A stretch of DNA of 64,000 nt, taken from Istiophorus platypterus (lineage: Eukaryota > Chordata > Actinopteri > Istiophoriformes > Istiophoridae). The DNA lies in NCBI GenBank assembly GCA_016859345.1, contig CM029119.1, positions 10,172,896 to 10,236,895 of the forward strand, written 5' to 3'. Below are positions 25,701 to 39,019 of the stretch, piece by piece (positions within the stretch are counted from its first letter, which is position 1; every line of letters starts with the position of its first letter). A program made the translations under genes and the position numbers. The notes under the pieces were generated by a model, which had not been told where the DNA came from, did no database searches, and saw only the letters and a list, made by a program, of their open reading frames with translations.

Positions 25701-26382
25701 TGATGCTTACACTTTGTTTGTGGTCAGATATTGTGTAAACTTTGGGCATCCCTTTATTGTGAGTTGAAAACTGAATCCTTAGTTAAATACAAAACACGTG
25801 CACGTTCTCCTTTTTCTGTATGCGTGTCAATCGGAGTCAAACAGCCAATGATGTACCACAAAATTCGGGGATGCACTCAAGGCAGCCAGTCACATTTCAA
25901 GGGTAAATCCTTCCTCCCCTTCCATCGCTTGGCTCTGCCCTACCTCACAGCTTCCCTCCCTGGGTGTGAGCTGAGATGCCTTGTTAGTATTCTGAATCAC
26001 AAACCCAAAGGCAGAAAGCCTGTCTGGCTATCTGTTTACGTCTGGGCTTGCTTTCTGTTTGTCTGTGTCTCCATCTCTCCCCTCCTACCATCTTTGTAGC
26101 ACTGTGAAACAAGCTCAGCCATCCCTCAATGAGATGCAAACAATGCTTTGTAAATGTGTTTGTGTGAACAGAGCGTCGAATGCCTGAATAGATGATAAAC
26201 AATATGAGATAACGACGCGCTTTGAGTATGTGTTTGGGTGTGTATCTCTAGTAAGGGAAAATGGGAGAACAAGAACTTACATTTATGTATATGTGCGCTC
26301 ATGTGTTTCAAAAGTATGAAATATCTTGAACCTTGATGTTCGTGTGTGTTTGGAATGGGGCTCATATGACAGCTTCAACGAG

Positions 26383-26387
26383 AGTGT

Positions 26388-26423
<36 letters not shown>

Positions 26424-26436
26424 ACGCGTGTGTGCT
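26383..26436. repeat. (GT)n microsatellite with CG variants
   Basis: This is a GT array interrupted once ('gtatgtg') and ending in 'gcgcacgcgtgtgtg', a potential alternating purine-pyrimidine tract. Confidence 0.93.
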
Positions 26437-27199
26437 TATATCCTGCAGCCAGTGTGAGCATGAACAGCAGCTATAGACTTGGAGCATGTTTTCCCCCACT
26501 GCTCCAGAGCTGTCAGTGACTACCCAGCTGCTTTAAACACATGTTCAAGTCACAGAGAAAACACACCTCTAAATCTGGAGGATGACAGAGGGGTGGGGAG
26601 CACTGCCTCATGACTAATCACCATCCTGCCTGTTAATTAGCGTGGAGCAAAATAAAGGATAGTTTGAGTGCAAGGGGAGGGATAAGAGGTTCAAGGAGGA
26701 GAGAAGGGTTGGGAAACTTTTCATTTAGCTTCTGATGCCCATCCATATTAGCTTCCACATGTCCTATGAAATAACACCATATGAGCTAAAACTGATGAGG
26801 CACAGGGGAGGGACAATAGCTTTCAGGAAGTGAAAATTGCTCCTAGAGTGTTTAGCACTTCATGACAGGATTAACTCTTGCAACTTGCTTTTTCGATGCA
26901 CAGTATCTGGTCATTGATAGTTTTGACAGGATACATTTTAACATACAGAATTTGAATGGGGCTTAATTCCTCACTTTTTCCAGCAACCAATTGACAACCG
27001 ATTGCGACGACATGGACAGATCTGTCAACAGAGGCTGTCATGGTCTTCAATTGATATAATACAGTCAAGGTTTAACAAGAGAGTTCAGTAATATAAGCTA
27101 AAGTTCAAAGTTCACCCTTGACCTTGGACGCAGCCCTTCCAGTTTCAAATTTTTTTTAAAAGCAACAGTTTTTGAAAATGTGCTGCTCACACTCTTGCC

Positions 27200-27572
27200 A
27201 AGGCATAGATGGGAAGATCAATCCCACCCTCGCATCATAAAGACTGGTAACAGGAGAAAATTGTGCCTATCCAAGAAATAGTCACACACATACAACCCTG
27301 CCTTAAGCTGCAACAAGTAGTTTTTACACTTTGGTTTTTATGTGGAGTAAACAAAGAAGATACAGTATGTTAATCAGTCTGAACATTTGTTACCTTTGGA
27401 CCCAGCGAGGCCAGATTTTTCCAACTGTTTACAGCCTGTATGCTAAGCTAAACAGTTCTGGGCTGTAGTTTCATATTTACAGTACAGACATTAGAGTGGT
27501 ATCAATCTCCTCCAACTCTAAGCATGAAAGCAAATTAATGTGTATTTCCCAAAATGTCAAACTAATCCTTTA
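27200..27572. repeat. Fold-back type dispersed repeat
   Basis: The right half reads 'tttttacactttggttttta', then 'gttacctttggacccagcga', 'ggccagatttttccaactgt', 'tgctaagctaa', 'gagtggtatcaatctcctc' and 'tttcccaaaatgtcaaacta' 'atccttta'. This matches, phrase by phrase, a palindromic repeat I recall from many fish genomes. The left half carries degraded mirrored phrases ('aagatcaatcccacc', 'ataaagactggtaacaggag', 'caagaaatagtcacaca'). It is probably a non-autonomous DNA element. No coding content. Confidence 0.65.
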
Positions 27573-28881
27573 AGGACTCCCCTGAGGACTTGTCTGTGCT
27601 GATCTCGAAGCTGATGTTCATTTTTTTGCCCCACAAGTTATATTCAGAAAAAACAGAATGTAGTATTAATGGAAATATTAACACTTAAATCCATAACGAC
27701 TGGGCAAACTGCATCTGCTGATGAGGGTCATGAGAATGAATGCGTCAGAGCAGGTGCTAATTGTCCTTGTGCTGAGATTGTTTTCTCATTTGAGTAATTT
27801 ATCTTATTACATCCATCAAAACTCAATATTCCATCCCTGTGTATCCTGTAGGGCTCAATAGCATGGTTGTGCCACTTAAAAGAAAGGGATAAACACTGTC
27901 ACAGCCTAAAAACACACAAATACGAAAAGCTCTCCTGCAGCATATCAGGATTTATGTGGCTGACATATGTAGAGCTAGAAGTGGCTAGCGCTGAACAGCA
28001 GGAATTTACTATCCCCAACTTTGACATCGTTGTTGTTTGTGCCAAAATGAAATGAGTAACTTTTCATGCTGGCACAAACACATGACTCAGAAATACTAGT
28101 AAACCTGAAGAGGAAGAGACACTTAATGCTACCAAGAAGTGGCACTTGATCTAATCTTTGCAAAACGATGATTGGGAAGTTGACGGGAAGCATCTACAAA
28201 TAATCTGAAACACAGATAATGTTGGACTGAATCCATTTTCCCTTAATTACCTGACTTCTTGGAAATGACTTTCTTCGGTCTCCCTATCAAAGGCAATCAT
28301 TATTTGGCAGCAGGGGTTCTCGCCACACTCAATAGTCAAATTTATCACACTGCACCAAGCTTTTGACTCACTGCCACATTTCATATGGCACACCAACTGG
28401 CGCAGTTGATATTGTTAAGTATTACTGAATTGGGCGTTACCCCTAATTTCCATGACTTGACCTACAAGTCATGCATAATAAAACCTGCAAAATTTGCATA
28501 TGCACGGGAAGCACTCATGCAATATGGCATTATGTTAATTGCTAAATATTGAAATAGATCATTGAAATTCCATTCACAGTGTGGAATGGGTGAATACTGT
28601 GATATTTTAATTTGCTCATTTTTGAGATATAGCACCTGCTGCGGTCCGTGATACATTCCTATTTTATCAAGTGTATAAATACAGCATAGGAGGAAGCTGA
28701 GGGCACACAGTTGATTTAAGCTGCATTTGCTTTCCACCACAGCCTAATTTTTACCACTGGGAAGGTCGAGATGACTGACTAAAATTCATTTTTTATGAGC
28801 AGAAAAAAGTAGACCTCAAGTGATCTAATTTCTTTTATAATAAAAAATACACACATACACATAACACATACACACCCAACG

Positions 28882-28904
28882 CACACACACACACACACAC
28901 ACAT
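28882..28904. repeat. (CA)n microsatellite
   Basis: This is a short CA array next to further CA-rich sequence from 28850 on. Confidence 0.9.
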
Positions 28905-31900
28905 GCATTCATACACGCAAATACAGCCATCCCTGCTTCACTCTCAATATCAAAGCCTAATCAGCGGCTGACACTTCTCTCATTGTTATTGATGGGCTAC
29001 GAGGGAAGAATAGGCTATGAGTTGGCTGCAATCTGCCAGATTGTTCTGTGGTTAAAAAAAACACAAATCAAGGCCAAAATGCCTCCAATAAAGACAGTCC
29101 TCTTCCTTTATCACATACACCATACATATTCCTATCTGTCTGCCGCAGCAGTGCAGTGGGAAAGGCAGGGTGGACATGATTTATACCTTGAGCGGATTTG
29201 ATGGATGTCTATTACTATGTGTGAGCTGTTTACATACAAGAGTGATATGCAGCTGCCAGAATGTGTGTCTGTGTTCAAAAACTTTAATGCTATACCAGGA
29301 AAAGAGCAAAAGAAGGTAAAGTTAGAAGGACAGCTGTATCTGAGGCACTTTTCTTTCTATTGAAATAACTGAGAATATGCGGATATACACATAATGCAGC
29401 CATAGCCGTTAAATAACAGTCATCATAAATATAAGTAGGTTTAATTAGTTTGATGACATAATAGTGCAATAATAAAGCAATTTCATATGGTACAGACAGG
29501 GAAAGTATGATGTATGATATAAAATACTATAATAATGTGATTAAAATCTAGGCTACCATTCAAACAACTGTAGCCCATGCAAACACAACTGCAGTTAATT
29601 AGAGATTATTAGGCTTCTTACTAATGAGCCTCTTTACTGTTGAAATAAGTAGATGGTGAGTGAACCTCAGTAAGGTTATACTGCCCTCATTTATGTTATA
29701 AGGTTTCACGACTTTTTTGGATCTCATCCTGTATACATTTAGCGGCCCTGCTAAATAGTGTTTATAGCATATTGCATTTCCTTGAGCTGTGCCCTGGTAT
29801 AATTGCTGCTGCAATGTCCCCATTTTGTTGAAGGTATCATTACATTTTCATCAGCTAAGACAGTAAACAAGGCTGCTGCTGCCATTTTATTCATTAAGAT
29901 AAACATACACTTGCACGATCGCGCTATCAAATGTCATCTGAGCTAAGTAGCAAAATAAAATATTTCAGTAGGCGCATGGAACAAAGGGCAACACCGCACA
30001 TGAGGCCCCGGTCTGCTGTGCTCTATCTACAATACTCTAAGAAGTCATTAAGCTCATGGAGGATGAAGACGTCTCGCCTTGTTTGCCTTGCACATCAGCG
30101 GGGCCGATCGTGAAACTGGGAGCTGGCACTGTATCACGCAGGAGTGCACACTACATCATGACGGAGCTCCCCAAGCTGTGAGTCTGTAACAGGTGCTGTT
30201 TCAAAGGACTAGAGATAACAGAGGGGAAGAAAAGGGTGAGGGGAGATGGACACAGTCAGAGAGGGGGGATGCTGCTGAAGGGGATATATTCCTCTTCATC
30301 TTCAGAGATTTCTTTTTGCTTTCTCTTTCTGGATGTGTGTATGTGTATGCACATGTGCACACTATAGTAAAAAAAAAAATACTGGCAGACTGGGAAATTG
30401 TATTCTCTTTTTGAAGAGAATAATACTTTAAGCTCCGCTCTTAGAGATTACAGATGAGTTTTACCAGCAGTCCATACAGGTTAAATATTTATATGATTTG
30501 CACTTCTAACCTTGTATAAAACCAGACATCTGCATTGTGTCTAGTGATACATAATTTAGAGATTTACTGGAAAACTGCTTTTGTACATCTATACTGGACT
30601 AAAGGAAAACAAAGAGATTCTCTTTGCTGTTTGGGAACAAAAGACCTTTTCTGATGTACTTTCTGACGTCTTTTGAATTCTTATCTCTAAATCACAGAGT
30701 GAATCTAACACAGCACATAAGGGAGAGATAAAATGATCATCCATCAAGTCTATTTATGATGATAGTCTGGTGTGTTTGCAGAGGACTCGCTAAACATCAT
30801 CAATTAATATAGTCTGTTTAGAAGTACCAAGGCAAAACCATTGAAAGCTTATATTCCATAGAGGGAAGCCATGTAGACAACCAGCTATCACTTTGTTTCT
30901 CTCCAGCTGTCACCCATATTGTATGAGTCCTTACACATGGTCATCTTCAATGCCACCATGAAGATACAAATCCCAAATGACATCTTTATTAAAAGTTATC
31001 AACTTTTTTTACTGTAGTATTTGAAAACTACCCACATTTATTCTGGCCAATGATCAAAGAAAAAATTGAAGCCCAGGGCTTTTTCTGATTTCGGTCTGAA
31101 AAGGGTGCAATTGTGCATAAATCTTAAAATGCACGCTGAAGTGACAAGATGACAAGCTTGGATGTCTATATTATGAGTTACACATTTTTCCATGCAGTGG
31201 TTTCACAGGGTAGCATTACCTAAAACTGAGTTATGATGCATCTATCCTCATTGCTCTTGATTTTATATGGTGCGCTGCTAACTAAAAAAATGGCCTGAGT
31301 CCGACTACAGGGGATACGGATATGGGTTTACAACCTTATATCAAATGGCAAATTTCCTCTTAGATTACTTGGTTTTAGTTGAATTCCCTCTAATTAAAGC
31401 AATTACGTATAATTATGCAATAGTGTCTGGAGTTATGCCTCTGTGTGTTAATCTAATGTCTGAGACTTTGTATGCATTAAACTATTGCCAACACAGATGA
31501 TTTTAACTGTGTTTGTCAGTGTGGTAATTTGGGATTTCTAGGATGATAAGAGAACTAACTGCCTGAACATTTTGACTGAGATCATTCTGACTATTTTAAA
31601 GAAACCAAAGAGGTAATGAGAGCCATCAAAACAATATCTTCCTGAATCACCAGAGACATTTCTGTGACTTTTATTATTCATTACACTTCTTGTTTTGCAA
31701 GTGACTGCCAGTGCCAGACAGCCACAACACAGACTCCACTTCCCACACTATAATGCTGTACATTATGAATTTAGCACGGGTGTTGGAACTGTACCTTGAG
31801 AGGACATAATGTGATTAATAAACTGTATTAAGAATAAAAAAAAAGGTAGTGAGAGTGAGGAAAAAACCCACCGGAGCCACTACTTGTCAACGAGGTGTGT

Positions 31901-33070
31901 AACAGCTTATTCTCTTTGGTATCTTTTTCATGCCCCTTTAGGACTCATGGCATTAAATAGTAATTAAGTTCAACTGTGTTGTTTTTATCCATGACAAAAG
32001 ATTGAAAAACACAGTCCTGACATAACTCATTACTTGCGAATGATTGAGTTTCATTTTTTATTTGCTAACAGCCTGTTTTACTCTGCTTTACCGAAGGTGC
32101 CAAGAGCTGTAGTAGGTGTCGCAGATTACATCACCACAGCAGGAGCAAGAGTGAGCTAAATAATTCACCTCCTTCTCTAAATGGGTAAGTGAAGATGTAT
32201 GTCACATCATAGTCTTGTCTGGACACATTGTATAAAAGGGGGCTTTTGTCTTTGAGTTAGTGAGCCTCTAAAATAATGCAGATCACTTGCATGTTCTGTA
32301 GAGGAAACATGACATGAGCACATTCAAATCTTGAATGGATTTAAAATGAGTAATGCCTCACAGAGCTGAAAGAGAACTTGTGTACATTTTACATGCATTT
32401 GCTTAACACGCTTTCTGATAAGGGAAGAAATCACCTGTCTAAAAAGTAACTCTGTATGAGAACTATTTTTATATACTAAATCATTTAAGCAATTTTTAAA
32501 AGTAAATTTCATATTTGCTTATGAAATCTCTGACACCACATCAGCCTTTATTCATCTATATATCCCTTCATTTTCTTATGATAAGACCAGCAAAATGCAA
32601 ATAACTGTCAAAAAATGACCCTTTATCTAAACAAGTGCCTTTGGATGTAAATATGCACAGTGTTAAATGCAGAGATTTCTCGATTATCAGAGGGTGAGAG
32701 GGATGTTTTACTGTAAACTTGCAATTTATACTTGAAAGAGAAAGCGTCGCCATTTAAACATGATTATACCGTGATTATAGGATGAGAGACTGTGGAGTGG
32801 GAAAATGACATCTTCTGACACAAAGTAACACCATTTCTTAGAACACGGTCATTAACTGTCTCCTCAGGAGCAAAGACATCAACAGCACCTCACTTTATTT
32901 CTGAGTTTACCTTTGCTCTGTATGAGATTCACACTCGCACATGACTGGTTTACATATATTTTCCCTCTTTCCAAAAATATAAGGAGTGCTCTCTGTGTAA
33001 ATTACAGGAAATATCTTTGGGTTTACTGCCATTGGTTGGATTGAACAAACAATTGGACTCTAACAGATTC

Positions 33071-33182
33071 TAGTGGGCATTTTTCACTATTTTCTGATAT
33101 TCTACAGACCAAACATCTGGTAACATTAATCGAGAAAGTAATCAGCAAATTAATTGATAATAAAAATAGTTGCAGCCCAAGT
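33071..33182 (+). repeat. Fish-type dispersed repeat, decayed
   Basis: It reads 'ttctgatattctacagacca', then 'attaatcgagaaagtaatca', 'gcaaattaattgataataaa' and 'aatagttgcagccc'. I remember this string from numerous fish introns. It directly precedes the second Tc1-like relic. Confidence 0.55.
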
Positions 33183-33229
33183 TAAAATCATCATCAAGAT
33201 ATTAACAAGGATATTTTAAATACTGATAT

Positions 33230-34236
33230 ACACTCACTGAACACATTATTAGGAATAATACTAATACTGGGTAGGGCCTCTCTTTGCCCTGGCATTGATT
33301 TCACATGATGTTGGAAACATTCCTCAGAGAATCTGCTCCATGTTGACAGGATTGCATCACATCATTTCTGCAGATTTATCTCGCTCCACCACATCCCAAA
33401 GGCGTTCTATTAGATTCAGATCTAGAGACTGGCAAGGCCACTGAAGCGAAATGAACCTATTGTCATGTTCATGAAACCAGTTTGAGGTGACTTTTGCTTT
33501 GTGACATGGAGCATTATCATTTGGAAGATGGTAAATTGTGGCCATAAAGGGATACATATGCTCAGCAACAATACCCAGATAGATTCTGGCATTCAAACAA
33601 TGATTGATTGAAATGAACAGGCCAAAAGTGTGTCAAGAAAAAAATCCTCCACACCGTTACGGATCAGGCTGTAAAGAGCCTGGACTGTTTACAAGGTGCA
33701 GGTTGGGTCCATGGATTCATGGTGTTGATGCCAAATTCTGACCCCACCATCTGCCGCCTCAGCAGAAATCCAGAATAATCAGACCAGGCTGCTTTTGTCC
33801 AGTCTTCAACTGTCAAGTTTTATTTCGTCTGTGCCCACTGCAGCCTCGGAGCTCTTCCAGCTCCAACCAGCCTGGCTATTCTCCTCTGACCTCTCTCATC
33901 AACAAGGCGTTTCCATACTCAGACCTGCTGCTCACTGGATGTTTTTTTTGTGCTTCACACCATTCTGAGTAAACTCTGGAGACTCGTGTAGGTGAGGATC
34001 CAAGGATATCAGCAGTTTCAGAAATACTAAAACCAGCTGGTCTGGCACCGACAATATGGCATGGTCAAACTCGCTGAATCACATTTTTTCCGCCATTCTA
34101 ACGTTTGATGTGAACATGAAGCTCCTGACCTGTAGCTGCATGATTACATGTACTGCTTCCTCATGATTGGGTTGCTGGATAACGAATAACCAGTTACACA
34201 AGTGTTCAAAAGAAATGCTAAGTCAATGAATACTAC
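33230..34236 (-). mobile_element. Second Tc1-like transposon relic
   Basis: The left end 'cactcactgaacacattatt' is matched, with decay, by an inverted form at about 34203-34236 ('agtgttcaaaagaaatgcta' then 'agtcaatgaata'). This fits the 'cactcactgagcactttattaggaac' inverted repeat I recall from an abundant fish element. The interior, read on the minus strand, carries a Tc1/mariner-type transposase remnant. The whole copy is about 1.0 kb. Confidence 0.8.
33357..33700 (-). pseudogene. Tc1/mariner-type transposase remnant
   Basis: The minus strand reads DNAPCHKAKVTSNWFHEHDN, then RFISLQWPCQSLDLNLIERL and WDVVERD. The DNAPCHKA block carries the second catalytic Asp, and DLNLIERLWD carries the Glu, as in DD34E enzymes (family knowledge). 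The frame upstream, toward the right inverted repeat, is interrupted, for example around 33600-33660. Only the C-terminal half is readable, so it is inactive. Confidence 0.85.
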
Positions 34237-34719
34237 AATATGGTAAATTCAAAAACTGTTTACTAACTAATCCAACTATTGTTAGGTACATGAGTTGTGT
34301 TCCATTGTTATAAATTGAAAGTCATTTTTTATGTGTCAAACCAAAACTACGCTAAACAGTTTTGTAAAATGAGAGCATGAAAAGATCATGATTTTGCTTT
34401 ATGATTTTGCTGGAATTTGATAGCCAATGACATTGAATTATCATAGAATAACATTGCTTTTATATTCTGGCCTTTTTTGAATTTCAAGATAATGACAGGA
34501 GGGGTGCAGAAAGTAAACATAGGGATGGAGACAGAGAGATATGACATGTAACATACAGTAGGCCCTGGATTGGCATAGAACCTGGGATGTTGTGATTATA
34601 GGTTATGCATTATAGGTTACTAATATAAAAATAAAATATATTTTCTATACAGAGAAAATTTAAGTCAAATAGCAAAAACAAAATGAGGGAAAAGGACTAA
34701 TAAAATGCCAAAATTCATG

Positions 34720-34720
34720 A

Positions 34721-34752
<32 letters not shown>

Positions 34753-34758
34753 ACACAC
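34720..34758. repeat. (AC)n microsatellite
   Basis: This is an AC array with a single T interruption ('acacacatacacacac'). Confidence 0.95.
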
Positions 34759-35381
34759 CAGTGACATTAGTTATGCCCATCTCCTCGATTTTTGTCCTGC
34801 CCTACTTAATACCAATCTGGCTCTGGTTTTCATGTATCTTTGGGATCATTCTGTTCCATGATGCATAACAGAGTGCAAAAGCCATGACACCATGTGGCTC
34901 CAGGTGTTTCCTCTGATCTGCATTCTTATCAGGAGCTCATCAAAGAGGTTTTGTTAACTTTCTGAGCAGTTGCTCTTTTTTTTTTCCACATGCAGGCCCA
35001 TCCATTGTTGGAGTCACTGCAGTGTTTTTTAGCTTTTTGAAAATTATTTTCTGTAAAGAACGAGGGCAGTGCTGCCTTTTGTGCCCGGTGCTTTAGATGC
35101 TGCTGACATCTGTCTCTACAACCTTAATCCTGCCTGTATCATTGCAAATGCTAATGGACTCCAAAGAACCTATACATACGCACTCACAAATGCACACACA
35201 TACAGTACACACAACATTACGACCAGAACAGACAAAGTGTGTACAACACAGTCAAGGCACAGCTTTGTCAATAGATGAACTGACTTGAAGCTGGAACCTC
35301 TGGCTCAGCTACAATATCAGCTATAAAAGATGGATAAGGGTCCTCTATAACTAGTCTCACATTGAGACACACTTTAATAAG

Positions 35382-35382
<1 letters not shown>

Positions 35383-35411
<29 letters not shown>
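35383..35411. repeat. (TG)n microsatellite
   Basis: This is an uninterrupted TG array of about 14 units, about 650 bases from the AC array at 34720 and of complementary sequence. Confidence 0.95.
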
Positions 35412-35413
<2 letters not shown>

Positions 35414-38032
35414 CTGTGTGTGGGCATGCTAGGGAGGAGAGGGTACATCTTAAAGTGACTGGCTGCACAACGGGCTTCCTGTGTGTCGAATGTGGTATGT
35501 TTGCTCCTGCAAGCTGCCTACAAGTATGAGAGGTTTAGCGGAGTGTGCTCTGATAGAGACGACTGGAACAGCTTACAGTGCTCTCTAACACAACCCAAAC
35601 AAGTGTCTTGGGGAAAGAAGAGATTGCCCCTATTGTGATCAATCTGACTGCCTTAGCCAACCAGCCTCGAATAGACGGTCGCATTTCTTTACCCTGCAGG
35701 CAGAACGCTGCTATGCAATACACTGTCACACACAATAGGAGACATCTTAGCCCAGCTCAAAACCTTCTATTAAAACTCATATTGTGCCTGGTGTCTTTGT
35801 AATTATGTCTATACAATTTCTCACGGCATGATACTGGCTGAATGCATCCTAAATGTCTCCAGTCATAAACGCATATAAGTAAAGTATAAGACCTGGCTTT
35901 TGTTAGTTTGTCCATCACACCTGCAGTTACTTGGAATGTTAAACGAAAATGATGTCAACCTCAAATGATTGATTCCTGCAGCTATATAGTGAAAACAGTG
36001 TTTATCGCAACTGGGACCTTTCAGGGACGTCACAGATGCTTTAGAAGCTCTAGCAACAGAAGAATTACTGACAGTCTGAAGCAGTCACAAGAATGTAAAA
36101 GAGAAACAAGGAAAAGCTGGTAGTGTTGTATGTCTTAACTCCTCAATCGTCTATTTTATATATTTTACTCTCTACTATGGCCAACTAGAGTACTGGATCG
36201 GCATCAGACATAGTTTTTTGCAGTTGTAAATTAATGTGCCAGTTTAAACCATATTTTATCATTTAATTTTTTTTAACAAAAGCAAATATCCAAATAAACT
36301 TAATGTATTCAGCGTGCACATCATTTGGTAATATCATTACTTATTGATGATTTTCTAAAATATGCATGATAGATTGCTTGCTTTAAAGAAGCCATTTGTT
36401 TTATTTCATGCTAGTATGAATCTGTAATTGCTGGAGGTCAAATAAATATGGTCATACTAGTGGTACTGTGGACAAATGCTGCACAAGAAAATGTAAAAAA
36501 ATGAATTAATTAAGCAACACTGCATACTTGCAACGGTCTACTTGAACAATCTGAATATGATAACCATGATTTTAAAAATGTGGGATGAGTTCTTCTAGCA
36601 TACTGATATCATATTTGTAACATCAGATCCCAGATAAATTGTTTATAGCTGATCCAAAAATATCTGTGATTTGAAATGATAAAATACATTACCCTAAGCA
36701 AGTCAATGCTTTGACACAACACAAATACAAGTCCTGGGATCCTGCTGGGGCACACGCACAACCACACACACAAAAATTGGTCCTTAGGAACTGGGAAAAC
36801 AAAATCCCCCCCCTAGAAGATTTAAGGAATGGATTTCAGATTTAGAAATGAAAAATGAGGCAGCAGGGCAAAGTTATAGCTGCAATGCTAATTGGAAGAG
36901 AATCGAGCCAGAGAAATAACCTCACAGTCTCACTGCAGATGTCAACCATATAGATTTTCTGCATGGACAGTGATCTATATTTACTATACACTCTGTAAAT
37001 ACACCAATATTTTATGATTTACCTATCTGTGAGTTTTTCACGTGAGCAAAGGCTATTTTTTAACTTGTGGACAGCTATGAATTGGTATCGATTAAATTCT
37101 CATTCAATTCCCAACGTTTTGCTGTTATTGTTGGCAAAAGCTGAGATACATCGCCTGTTTAGGCAAATGTAGCCCAAGCACAGATACAGATGACCTCTGT
37201 TGCTTTAATTACCCTTGATACTATGAAGCTTGGTCAGTGTGTTCTTATTAACTTGCTCGGCTATATCATTTATATTTATTATTATGCAGTAATACGAAAA
37301 ATTATATTTAACAGGAAAAATGTCCTCAGTAAAAATGCTACACATGCACGTTTCATGGCTGATTTGGGCTGAGTTTTCAGTTAAATGACAACATATTAAA
37401 TGAATGCAAAAATTCTGCAGAGATCCAGATGATTCATATATCATTTGTTTCACTGTCCGAAACAAAATAAACCCAAATCATGCATCCGTCTGAGGCAAGC
37501 AGAGCTCCATCTCTGCATTTGTCAGGGGATATGCTTCTGCATTTAGCCTTTGGTTAAATTCGGTATATCTATCTGTGTCACACTTTAGAATCATGGCTAA
37601 AAGGATGAACATGAAAGTGATGGGCAAAAGAAATGAAAATGAAGGGTGGGTGAGTCTGGGAATTTTAAGAGGGAAACCGTCAACGTGGAGTGCATCAATG
37701 TCAGTCAAATTCCAGCCCCAATGATGGTGGCTAATTAGATTTTCCCATGCTCAACAAATCGCGCTGATAGGGAGAAACATTTTGCAACTCAATAGCCAGC
37801 TGACATACACTGATAGCATTGTCAACAGAGTCAGCTGTGCTGCCTGCTAACATGGTTTCAGTGGAGAAATATGGTTGATATCACAGATGCACATTCTGTG
37901 TACACACAGTGACAGGTCCTGTGGAGGAGAAAATGTAATGCGGTCCTGAAATGAATAAACATGCCAATATACAGAACTGTGTATTGACAATTATTTCCCC
38001 ATTCAAATATTTTTGTTTCCTATTAAAGACAA

Positions 38033-38033
<1 letters not shown>

Positions 38034-38114
<81 letters not shown>

Positions 38115-38116
38115 AG
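38034..38116. repeat. (TA)n-(TG)n compound microsatellite
   Basis: A TA array is interrupted by 'acaca' in the middle and runs into a short TG array. It is self-complementary and could extrude a cruciform. The open frame over it (Ile-Tyr repeats) is an artefact. Confidence 0.95.
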
Positions 38117-38959
38117 TACAACACTATTGTGGTGTGGTGGTGGAGTATGAGGGATTCACAGGTAATGATTAGAATATATTCCAGTGCAAATTCATTGCAT
38201 TGGTAACAGTCTTACTTTTCACTGGGCACACTCTTCACACTGTTTCAAAGCTTTATTGAGTTAATGCTAAAACTAATTGAACATTTCCCCTGTTCCTGTT
38301 TCACATTGGAAGCATTTAACTGGTGAAACAAGGGCTGACTTTTAATGTGAAGCAGTCACAGGAAACGTCAGCTGTCACTGATGTTATCACTAACTGCAAT
38401 CGTTAGTCACGAATGTGTAAACAGAAGAGGACAACCATTATGTTTGGCGTTGTCTTGTCAGGAGATCATTTTTAAACTCTTTTTGGTGAATACAAAACTA
38501 AACTGTAAACAGATGCACCAGCTGCTCTTCTGTTGTATTTCTAACATAGCAGATGCCCAAGGAGTGTTTGCTGTAGTATTAACCTGCACTTGCTGTAACC
38601 ACAGGTGTTGCAAAAACAACCAGAGCTGAAATGGATTATAACTTTAATTACTGTAGTTGACATGCTAGAAAAATAGACCTTTCAAATCCAGTAATGTTTC
38701 ACTTGACTGCTTGACTTGGCTGATAACCTGACACTTTCATGAAACAAACTTCAAATCCAGCAGAATCACACTGCAAAGGAAAACAATGCTGCCCCTGATT
38801 ACCTGCTTTTCAGTGCAGAGTCTGTGAACTCCTGGTTTGATTGCTGTGCCTCTGTGTTTGTCAGAAACAACACCCACATTTAAGAAATTTTTTTGGGATT
38901 TTGTGAAGCAGCAAATACATAAATGGAAATGAATCCTTTAGGGAAAATATATTTATTCT

Positions 38960-39019
38960 ATCCATCCATCCATCCATCCATCCATCCATCCATCCATCCA
39001 TCCCTCCCTCCCTCCCTCT
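38960..39019. repeat. (ATCC)n then (TCCC)n tetranucleotide array
   Basis: About eleven ATCC units run directly into about four CTCC units, so one tetranucleotide array has changed its unit. Such arrays often sit at the 3' ends of fish retroposons, but no retroposon body was recognised beside it. Confidence 0.95.

Larger units (their letters stand above)
22759..33070. other. Non-coding stretch, probably upstream nrg3 intron (part 1)
   Basis: No exon was recognised. I looked on the minus strand for the first part of the EGF domain (pattern C-L-N-D-G-E-C then a CAC-TGC-AG or CG splice end) and found none. The stretch holds two CA/TG arrays and the fold-back repeat at 27200-27572. The rest is plain AT-rich sequence. 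Confidence 0.6.

Noticed and set aside
35535..35802. Opposed open frames of 66 and 74 codons on the two strands
   Set aside because: There is no recognisable protein, no flanking splice sites, and it sits inside the presumed intron.
35905..35960. Minus-strand AACTGCAG|GTGTGA, a donor in the phase expected for the missing EGF exon
   Set aside because: The upstream frame reads LRLTSFSFNIPSNC, with none of the EGF cysteine spacing or NRG3 residues.
38960..39019. Regular short repeats as a possible CRISPR array
   Set aside because: Four-base units without spacers. A plain tetranucleotide microsatellite in a vertebrate genome.
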